Shown here: piece by piece, positions 42,223 through 48,007 of the stretch
Layout: each line of letters starts with the position of its first letter
How positions within the stretch are numbered: position 1 is the stretch's first letter
Source: Clostridiales bacterium
GTDB taxonomy: Bacteria > Bacillota > Clostridia > Christensenellales > Aristaeellaceae
Assembly (NCBI GenBank): GCA_019420065.1
Contig: JAHZHX010000007.1
Coordinates: 1 to 48,007, forward strand
Reading direction: 5' to 3'
DNA length: 48,007 nt
The notes under the pieces: generated by a model
Told to the model about the DNA's origin: nothing
The model's input: only the letters and a program-made list of their open reading frames with translations
The model's database searches: none
Position numbers and translations under genes: made by a program

Positions 42223-44100
42223 ATGAAAAAGTACCTGTCGCTGATCCTGGTACTCGTGATGATCCTGTGCAGCATGTCCGTGATGGCCAGCGCTGACGAA
42301 ATCACCGAATTCCATGATTATCAAACTACTTCCAACGAGATGGAGACCTTTTGCTATCTGTATACGCAGAAGTCGGCGGATCTCAACGTCCTTTCCAACT
42401 GCTACGATCATTTGCTGACCAATGATCCGCAGGGCGCGCTGGTTCCCTGCGCCGCCAAGGAATATTATACCGAGGACGGCGGCATGACCTGGACCTTCAA
42501 GCTCAACGAGGGCATGACCTGGGTGGACTACCAGGGCAATTACAAGGCCGACGTTGTGGCGCAGGACTTCCTGACCGGCCTTGAATGGGTGCTGAACTAT
42601 CATAAGAACGCCGCCGCCAACAGCTCCATGCCCATCCAGATGATCAAGGGCGCGGGCGAGTATTATGAGTACACCAAGGCCCTGCCCGAGGAAGAGGGCA
42701 AGGCGCTGGGCCTGGATAAGCTGACCGAGATGGTAGGCATTGCCGCTCCCGACGATTACACCGTGGTGTATACCTGCCTGGACAAGCTGGCCTATTTCCC
42801 CACGCTGACCTGCTACAACTGCCTGGCTCCCATCAGCGCCAAGATGATCGAGGAGATTGGCGTGGATGGCTTCTTCGGCGCTTCCTACGATACCCTGTGG
42901 TACAATGGCCCCTACACCATCACCTACTATGTGCAGGGCAACGAAAAGACGCTGACCAAGAACCCCTCCTACTGGAACAAGGATAACGTAAAGCTGTTTG
43001 ACGCGGTCAACATCAAGATGGTGGACAGCGTGGACGTGGCCTTCCAGCTGTTCCAGAACGGCGAGCTGGATTACGTTGAGCTGAGCGAGTCGATGATCAA
43101 TACCATCAACAACAACGCTTCCAACGAGTTCAACAAGAACCTCGTTCCTACCCGCCCCACCAAGTTCTCCTACAACTGGAAATGGAACTACGCCAAGAAC
43201 AAGGAAGACGGTACGCCGGATGACAACTGGAACAAGGCTGTTGCCAACGAAGCCTTCCGCAAGTCCATCTACTGGGGCCTGGATATGGGCATGTATCTGG
43301 CGCGCATCAACACCATTGATCCCCTGTCCTGCCAGAACTACGGCTACACGATGCCGAACCTGGTCACCAACAGCGAGGGTGTGGAGTATTCCCAGATGGT
43401 GCTGAACGAGCTGGGCATGGCCTATGATTACAGCACTTACAGCCGCTACGACGCCGAGAAGGCGGCAGCCTACAAGGCGCAGGCCATTGAAGAGCTGACC
43501 GCGCAGGGCGTGACCTTCCCCGTGGAGCTCGATTGGTACATCGCCGGCGACAATCAGGTATCCAAGGACACCGCGGACGTGCTGACCCAGATGTTCAACC
43601 AGAGCCTGGGTGAGGACTACATCAAGTTCACCACCAAGACCTATGTGACCAAGTACATGACCGAGGTTGTCAATCCTCGCCTGCACTCCATCTGGTCCTC
43701 CGGCTGGGGCGCCGACTACGGCGATCCCGTCAACTTCCTGGGTCAGGAAATCGCTAATGACGATAACGCCTACTATGCCATGAAATATTGCTTCGTCAAC
43801 GACATCACCGATGAGACCCTGAAGGCCACCTATCAGGAATTCACCGATATGGTCAACGCGGCGCATGCGATTACCGACGATCTGGACGCGCGCTATGCGG
43901 CCTTTGCCAAGGCGGAAGCGTACTTTGTCGATCACGCGCTGTGCATCCCGACCTACTTCAACAAGACCTGGCAGCTGACCTGCGTGAATGACTATTCCAA
44001 GATCTACTCCCTCTACGGCGTGCAGTCTCAGCGCTACGTCAACTGGGAGACCAACGATGGCATTTATACCAAGGACGAATATGCTGAACTGACCAAGTAA
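42223..44100 (+). CDS. Peptide/nickel-type ABC substrate-binding protein (family 5)
   Basis: The start follows GATGAGGAGGAAACCAC. The 625-residue protein has a signal peptide ending VMASA-DE. The mature part is a DppA/OppA-like fold with characteristic segments such as GALVPCAAKEYYTEDGGMTWTFKLNEGMTWVD, GPYTITYYVQGNEKTLTKNPSYWNKDNVKLF and NEAFRKSIYWGLDM. It should bind oligopeptides or a similar ligand outside the cell. It has no lipobox; its only early Cys (residue 16) sits in the wrong context, so the protein may be released or held otherwise. Codon use is strongly biased to C-ending codons, as in highly expressed genes. It heads the operon with two permeases and a fused ATPase. Confidence 0.93.
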   Translation: MKKYLSLILVLVMILCSMSVMASADEITEFHDYQTTSNEMETFCYLYTQKSADLNVLSNCYDHLLTNDPQGALVPCAAKEYYTEDGGMTWTFKLNEGMTWVDYQGNYKADVVAQDFLTGLEWVLNYHKNAAANSSMPIQMIKGAGEYYEYTKALPEEEGKALGLDKLTEMVGIAAPDDYTVVYTCLDKLAYFPTLTCYNCLAPISAKMIEEIGVDGFFGASYDTLWYNGPYTITYYVQGNEKTLTKNPSYWNKDNVKLFDAVNIKMVDSVDVAFQLFQNGELDYVELSESMINTINNNASNEFNKNLVPTRPTKFSYNWKWNYAKNKEDGTPDDNWNKAVANEAFRKSIYWGLDMGMYLARINTIDPLSCQNYGYTMPNLVTNSEGVEYSQMVLNELGMAYDYSTYSRYDAEKAAAYKAQAIEELTAQGVTFPVELDWYIAGDNQVSKDTADVLTQMFNQSLGEDYIKFTTKTYVTKYMTEVVNPRLHSIWSSGWGADYGDPVNFLGQEIANDDNAYYAMKYCFVNDITDETLKATYQEFTDMVNAAHAITDDLDARYAAFAKAEAYFVDHALCIPTYFNKTWQLTCVNDYSKIYSLYGVQSQRYVNWETNDGIYTKDEYAELTK

Positions 44101-44114
44101 GCAGCAAAGAGAAG

Positions 44115-44141
44115 GGGCGGTCTCCTTCGGGAGGCCGCCCT
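44115..44141 (+). other. UUCG-capped stem-loop after the binding protein gene
   Basis: GGGCGGTCTCC (44115-44125) pairs with GGAGGCCGCCC (44130-44140) around the tetraloop TTCG, with one G-U pair. The C(UUCG)G cap is unusually stable. No T tract follows, so it is better read as a 3' mRNA stabiliser or partial terminator than as a full terminator. Confidence 0.7.
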
Positions 44142-44173
44142 CTCCTAATATAGCGGTTGCCTTGAAAAAAGGT

Positions 44174-44260
44174 GCTGTTTTAGGGCATTATCGCATATGA
44201 TACCAAAATGCCGCGGCGCGGCAGGGGGTATATCGCCGGGAGATAATGCCCTAAAACAGC
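44174..44260. repeat. 87-nt palindromic element with perfect 19-bp arms
   Basis: The arm at 44174-44192 (GCTGTTTTAGGGCATTATC) is the exact reverse complement of 44242-44260. Inside, GATACC/GGTATATC and TGCCGC/GCGGCA allow further pairing, so the whole element can fold as one long hairpin. It lies between the binding protein and permease genes, 27 nt before the permease start. It has no coding capacity. It could be a palindromic intergenic repeat (REP/MITE-like) or an mRNA processing or attenuation structure. Confidence 0.8.
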
Positions 44261-44287
44261 AATTTGCACAACAAAGGGGATGGATGA

Positions 44288-45277
44288 ATGGGAAAGTACA
44301 TTGTTAAACGACTGCTGCAGTCGCTGCTGACGGTGCTGCTGATTGTTTCGGCGGTGTTTCTGCTGATGCGTCTGATGCCCACAGAGTATTTTTTTACCGA
44401 GGATGAGCTGATGAAGCTGACCGAGGAAGCGCGTGAGGACAGACTGCGGGCGGCCGGGCTGCTCGATCATCCATTAGTGCAGCTGGGCAGGTTCTATAAA
44501 AACCTGTTTACCAAGTTTGACCTGGGCATCTCCCGCCGCATCCAAACGGGCAAGCCGGTGGTGGACGTGATTGGCGGCAAGATGGGGATTTCCATGCGTC
44601 TGGGCGTGATTGCGCTGGGAATATCGCTGATATTCGGCGTGACGTTCGGCATTTTGCAGGCACGCTTCAAGGATGGACTGGTCGATCACATCGGCACGGG
44701 CTTTACCATCTTCATCAACGCGGTGCCAAGCCTGGTATCCTATTCGCTGGTCATGGTGTTCGGCGCGCGGGTATTGGGGCTGCCAAGCATGTACTCGGCG
44801 CGCAAGGTATGGAAATTCATGCTCTTTGGCGCGCAGATCAAATTCAATTATTCGCAGATCCTGCCGATTATCTGTTTGTCGCTGGGTTCCACGGCCAGCT
44901 ATATGCTGTGGATGCGCCGATACATGGTGGATGAGCTGAACAAGGACTATATCCGTTTGGCAAAGCTCAAGGGCTTGTCCACTACGCGCGTAATGTTCAG
45001 CCATGTGATGAAAAACGCTTTTCTGCCCCTGGCGCAGTATCTGCCCTATTCGCTGCTGCTGACGGTGGGCGGTTCGATCCTGGTGGAGCGCTTCTATTCG
45101 GTGCCGGGCCTTGGCCCGCTGCTGACTGACGCTATATCCCGCTATGACACCAACGTGGTGCAGGCCATCGTGATGCTGTATGCAACGCTGGGCATTCTGG
45201 GCCTGTTCCTGGGCGATTTGCTGATGACCCTGCTTGATCCGCGCATCAGCCTGAATGAAAAAGGAGGTACGCGATAA
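44288..45277 (+). CDS. Peptide ABC importer permease, DppB/OppB-like
   Basis: The ATG at 44288 lies 7 bases after AAAGGGGA. The 329-residue protein starts with the typical MGKYIVKRLLQSLLTVLLIVSAVFLLMRLMP. It has six membrane spans and the EAA loop DYIRLAKLKGLSTTRVMFSHVMKNAFLP near residues 218-245. It forms one half of the transmembrane channel. Its stop codon is immediately followed by the ATG of the partner permease. Confidence 0.95.
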   Translation: MGKYIVKRLLQSLLTVLLIVSAVFLLMRLMPTEYFFTEDELMKLTEEAREDRLRAAGLLDHPLVQLGRFYKNLFTKFDLGISRRIQTGKPVVDVIGGKMGISMRLGVIALGISLIFGVTFGILQARFKDGLVDHIGTGFTIFINAVPSLVSYSLVMVFGARVLGLPSMYSARKVWKFMLFGAQIKFNYSQILPIICLSLGSTASYMLWMRRYMVDELNKDYIRLAKLKGLSTTRVMFSHVMKNAFLPLAQYLPYSLLLTVGGSILVERFYSVPGLGPLLTDAISRYDTNVVQAIVMLYATLGILGLFLGDLLMTLLDPRISLNEKGGTR

Positions 45278-46300
45278 ATGGAAGTGGAAAAGAAACTGCT
45301 TGACATGAACGTGGACCGCAGCGCGGTGGACACAAGCACGGAAAAAAAATATCATCGCGGCCGCGTCCATGTGCATGCCCGTTCCGTGATGCCGGAAAAG
45401 CAGCTGTTCTCCTTTGCCGAGTACAAGGTGATGGAAGCCGAGCGCATCGGTTACAGCAACTATTCCTATTGGCGCAGCGTGTGGCAGAACTTTTTGAAAA
45501 AAAAGGTCACCGTTGTGCTGGCGCTGGTGTTTGTGGCGCTGTTCATTTTCACGTTTATCGCGCCGGCAATCAGCAAATTTGACGTTGATAATCTGTACAT
45601 CAATTCTTCCCTGGCTTTTACCAGCCCGAATTCGGAGTTCTGGTTTGGCACGGATAATCTGGGGCGCGATTACTGGAGCCAGGTATGGAGCGCCACGCGC
45701 ACGTCCATTTTTCTTTCGGTTTCGGTATCGCTGGGGCAGATCCTCGTGGGCGTGATTATCGGCCTGCTATGGGGATATGTTCGCAAGCTCGACCGCTTTT
45801 TTACCGAGCTTTATAACTTTATCGATAATATCCCGACCATCATCTATATGACGCTGATCGCCCTGATGATCGGCAAAAGCACGCTGATTATGGGCATTGC
45901 CATGATTGCCTTCTATTGGCTGGGTACGGCGCGCAACGTGCGCAATCTGGTGTTCATGTATCGCGACCGCGAATACAACCTGGCCTCCCGCTGCCTGGGA
46001 ACGGGACTGCGGCGAATCCTGGCCAAAAACATTTTTCCATATCTGGTCAGCGTGATTATCCTGCGCCTGGCGCTGTCCATTCCCGGCGTGATCGCGTATG
46101 AGACGACGCTGTCGTACCTGGGTCTGATGGATATTTCCACGCCCTCGCTGGGCATCCTTTTGCGCAACGCCCGCACCTTCTTCCTGGATTACCCCTATCT
46201 GCTGGTGTTTCCGGCGATGATCGTGTCCCTGATTACCATTACCTTCTATCTGGTGGGCAATGCGTTCTCGGACGCCTGCGATCCGCGCAACCATGTATAA
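45278..46300 (+). CDS. Peptide ABC importer permease, DppC/OppC-like
   Basis: The start abuts the preceding stop and has AAAGGAGGTACGCGATAA upstream. The 340-residue protein has an N-terminal cytosolic extension of about 75 residues. Six spans follow, with the DppC signature FWFGTDNLGRDYWSQVWSATRTSIFLS near residues 120-145 and the EAA loop EYNLASRCLGTGLRRILAKNIFPYL near 230-255. It pairs with the upstream permease. Confidence 0.95.
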   Translation: MEVEKKLLDMNVDRSAVDTSTEKKYHRGRVHVHARSVMPEKQLFSFAEYKVMEAERIGYSNYSYWRSVWQNFLKKKVTVVLALVFVALFIFTFIAPAISKFDVDNLYINSSLAFTSPNSEFWFGTDNLGRDYWSQVWSATRTSIFLSVSVSLGQILVGVIIGLLWGYVRKLDRFFTELYNFIDNIPTIIYMTLIALMIGKSTLIMGIAMIAFYWLGTARNVRNLVFMYRDREYNLASRCLGTGLRRILAKNIFPYLVSVIILRLALSIPGVIAYETTLSYLGLMDISTPSLGILLRNARTFFLDYPYLLVFPAMIVSLITITFYLVGNAFSDACDPRNHV

Positions 46301-46310
46301 GGAGGACGGC

Positions 46311-48007
46311 ATGAGCGAACAAGTGATAAAGGATAAAAAAAGTGCCGTGGAGACCTACGGTATCGACTTTGACGCCCGCGCGAAGCAGATCCTCAGTTCC
46401 GAGCCGATCCTGGCGGCCAAAAATGTGGAGGTACAGTTCACGCTGCGCGGACAAAAGCTGACCGCCATCCGCAAGTGTTCTTTGGATCTTTACGAGGGTG
46501 AAACGCTGGCCATTGTGGGCGAGTCCGGTTCGGGCAAATCCGTTTTTACCAAGTGCTTTGTCGGCATGCTGGATAAGAACGGCGCGATTACCAGCGGCTC
46601 GATCATGTACGACGGCAAGGACCTAGCCAAGTATACCACCGAGAAGGAATGGCGCACCATCCGCGGCCGCAAGATCGCCATGGTGACGCAGGATCCCATG
46701 ACCAGCCTGAACCCGCTGAAAAAGGTGGGCGCGCAGATTCAGGAGGCCATTGAGCTGAACCAGGGGCTGCACGGCGCGGAGGCAAAAAAAGAAGCCATCC
46801 GCATGCTGGAGGTAGTCGGTATCCCCGATCCCGCCCGCCGCTATAACCAGTACCCGCATGAGTTTTCCGGCGTGGTGATTGCTATCGCCGTGGCCTGCCG
46901 TCCGCAAATTCTGATCTGCGACGAGCCGACAACGGCGCTGGATGTGACCATTCAGGCGCAGATCCTGGACCTGATCCGCAAGCTCCAGCAGGAGCAGCAT
47001 ATGACCATCATTTATATCACGCACGATCTGGGCGTGGTGGCCAACGTGGCGGACCGTGTGGCGGTGATGTATGCCGGGCAGATCGTGGAAATCGGCATGG
47101 TCAATGAAATCTTCTTTGATTCCTGGCATCCCTACAGCTGGGCGCTGCTGGGTGCGCTGCCGCAGCTGGGCGTAAAGGGCGAAAAGCTGCCCGCCATTGA
47201 CGGCACGCCGCCCAATCTGTTCAATAAAGTGGTGGGCGATTCCTTTGCGCCGCGCAACCGCCAGGCGCTCAACATTGACTTCCTGGAGGAGCCGCCGCTT
47301 TTCGACGTAACGCCGACGCATCAGGCCAAGACCTGGTTTATGGATCCGCGCGCGCCGCGCATGACGCAGCCCGACAGCATTCTGAAGCTCAGCCGTCAGC
47401 ATGCGCAGCAGGCGGAAAGCGCGCCGCAGCCCCAGTCCAACGAGGGGCGCGAGCCGCTGATCGAGGTCAAGAACATGCAGGTGACCTTCGGCAGCGGACG
47501 CAAAAAGTTTGTCGCGGTGGACGACGTAAATTTCACGATCTACCGTGGCGAAACGTTCTCGCTGGTAGGCGAGTCCGGCTCGGGCAAAACGACGATCGGC
47601 CGCGCCATTGTGCGTATCAATCCGATCACGGCCGGCGAGGTGCTTTTCAAGGGCCGCAGGATCACCGGCAAAATTGATAAGGCGCTCGATCTGGAGGTGA
47701 TCCGCAGCTGCCAGATGATCTTCCAGGATCCTATGGCTTCGCTGAACGAGCGCGCCAAGGTCGATTACATCGTTTCCGAAGGCTTGATTAACCATCATCT
47801 TTATGCCAATGAGGCCGAACGCGCGGAAAAGGTACAGCGGGCGCTGGACGAGGTAGGACTGCTGCCGGAGTTTTCCAGCCGTTTCCCGCACGAGTTTTCC
47901 GGCGGACAGCGGCAGCGCATCGGTATTGCCCGCGCGCTGGTGATGCAGCCTGAATTTATCGTGGCGGATGAACCGATCTCGGCGCTGGACGTATCCATCC
48001 GCGCGCA
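46311..48007 (+). CDS. Fused double ATPase of the peptide ABC importer (DppD-DppF-like), first signature motif deleted, 3' end cut off
   Basis: The ATG at 46311 follows AAGGAGGACGGC; the frame stays open to the window end (565 codons seen). Two ATPase domains are joined in one chain. NBD1 has Walker A GESGSGKS (residues 70-77), Q-loop VTQDPMTSLNP, Walker B with Asp204-Glu205 and His238. NBD2 has Walker A from residue 420, Q-loop IFQDPMASLNE and signature FSGGQRQR (Ser530-Gly531-Gly532-Gln533). In NBD1 the usual HEFSGGMRQRVVIAIA reads HEFSGVVIAIA (Ser186, Gly187): five residues are missing in frame. This should cripple the ATP site that NBD1's signature forms with NBD2's Walker A. Fused forms are known (GsiA, YejF), but those keep both signatures. 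Confidence 0.93.
   Translation, partial: MSEQVIKDKKSAVETYGIDFDARAKQILSSEPILAAKNVEVQFTLRGQKLTAIRKCSLDLYEGETLAIVGESGSGKSVFTKCFVGMLDKNGAITSGSIMYDGKDLAKYTTEKEWRTIRGRKIAMVTQDPMTSLNPLKKVGAQIQEAIELNQGLHGAEAKKEAIRMLEVVGIPDPARRYNQYPHEFSGVVIAIAVACRPQILICDEPTTALDVTIQAQILDLIRKLQQEQHMTIIYITHDLGVVANVADRVAVMYAGQIVEIGMVNEIFFDSWHPYSWALLGALPQLGVKGEKLPAIDGTPPNLFNKVVGDSFAPRNRQALNIDFLEEPPLFDVTPTHQAKTWFMDPRAPRMTQPDSILKLSRQHAQQAESAPQPQSNEGREPLIEVKNMQVTFGSGRKKFVAVDDVNFTIYRGETFSLVGESGSGKTTIGRAIVRINPITAGEVLFKGRRITGKIDKALDLEVIRSCQMIFQDPMASLNERAKVDYIVSEGLINHHLYANEAERAEKVQRALDEVGLLPEFSSRFPHEFSGGQRQRIGIARALVMQPEFIVADEPISALDVSIRA

Noticed and set aside
42178..43935. 585-codon minus-strand frame opposite the peptide-binding protein
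   Set aside because: Caused by the strong C-ending codon bias of the sense gene; no start signal.
46623..47891. 422-codon minus-strand frame opposite the fused ATPase
   Set aside because: The real gene is on the plus strand and runs off the window end.

Overview
The window reads as chromosomal DNA of a GC-rich, endospore-forming-type Firmicute (class Clostridia). The evidence is a SpoVB-like flippase next to a YabN/MazG fusion and HU (a typical clostridial order), a CotH-type spore-coat kinase, a GerE-independent set of Gram-positive envelope genes (polysaccharide deacetylase, peptidoglycan-binding lipoprotein, an IPKTG sortase substrate), strong AGGAGG ribosome binding sites and canonical sigma-A promoters. 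A Christensenellales-like or Oscillospirales-like lineage is a guess. I saw no tRNA, rRNA, CRISPR array, transposase, phage gene or integrase.

Layout. 1-5703: envelope/sporulation block on the + strand (partial CotH kinase, GT-C-like membrane protein, GT2 glycosyltransferase, SpoVB-like flippase). 5717-7405: YabN/MazG and HU. 7498-12058: a tightly overlapping operon of response regulator, histidine kinase, YhhN membrane protein, HExxH peptidase-like protein and a Crp/Fnr regulator. 12146-15072: a compact ABC importer (binding protein, permease, ATPase) with a trailing esterase-like hydrolase, preceded by a 14-bp palindrome that could be the Crp/Fnr operator. 15118-17213 (-): four-repeat peptidoglycan-binding lipoprotein and a HAD hydrolase. 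17418-23502 (+): small membrane protein, secreted deacetylase-like protein, MATE exporter, RluA-type pseudouridine synthase and two tandem secreted YARHG proteins. 23712-32767 (-): an acetyltransferase, L19 with its own promoter, then a probable six-gene operon read leftward from a divergent promoter (GT2-GtrA, lepA, prfA, MFS, topB, GNAT). 32991-38514 (+): GNAT-like protein, a large membrane-anchored beta-propeller protein on a Thr-Pro stalk, and glycerol kinase. 38885-40693: a less GC-rich beta-helix surface protein with IPKTG anchor, followed by a cluster of stem-loops and an XRE regulator. 42223-end (+): a peptide/nickel-type ABC importer (binding protein, two permeases, fused double ATPase cut by the window edge).

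Most notable observations. The first ATPase half of the fused DppD-DppF-like protein lacks five residues of its ABC signature, so one of the two ATP sites should be degenerate. Between the binding protein gene and the permease genes of the same operon lie a UUCG-capped stem-loop and an 87-nt palindrome with perfect 19-bp arms. The surface protein gene has a near-consensus promoter with a palindrome just after it, a leader of about 160 nt, and a run of hairpins downstream. The deacetylase-like protein carries Cys where the family has its second metal-binding Asp. I did not find an obvious new defence or mobile system; the best candidates for something undescribed are these RNA/DNA structures and the asymmetric transporter.
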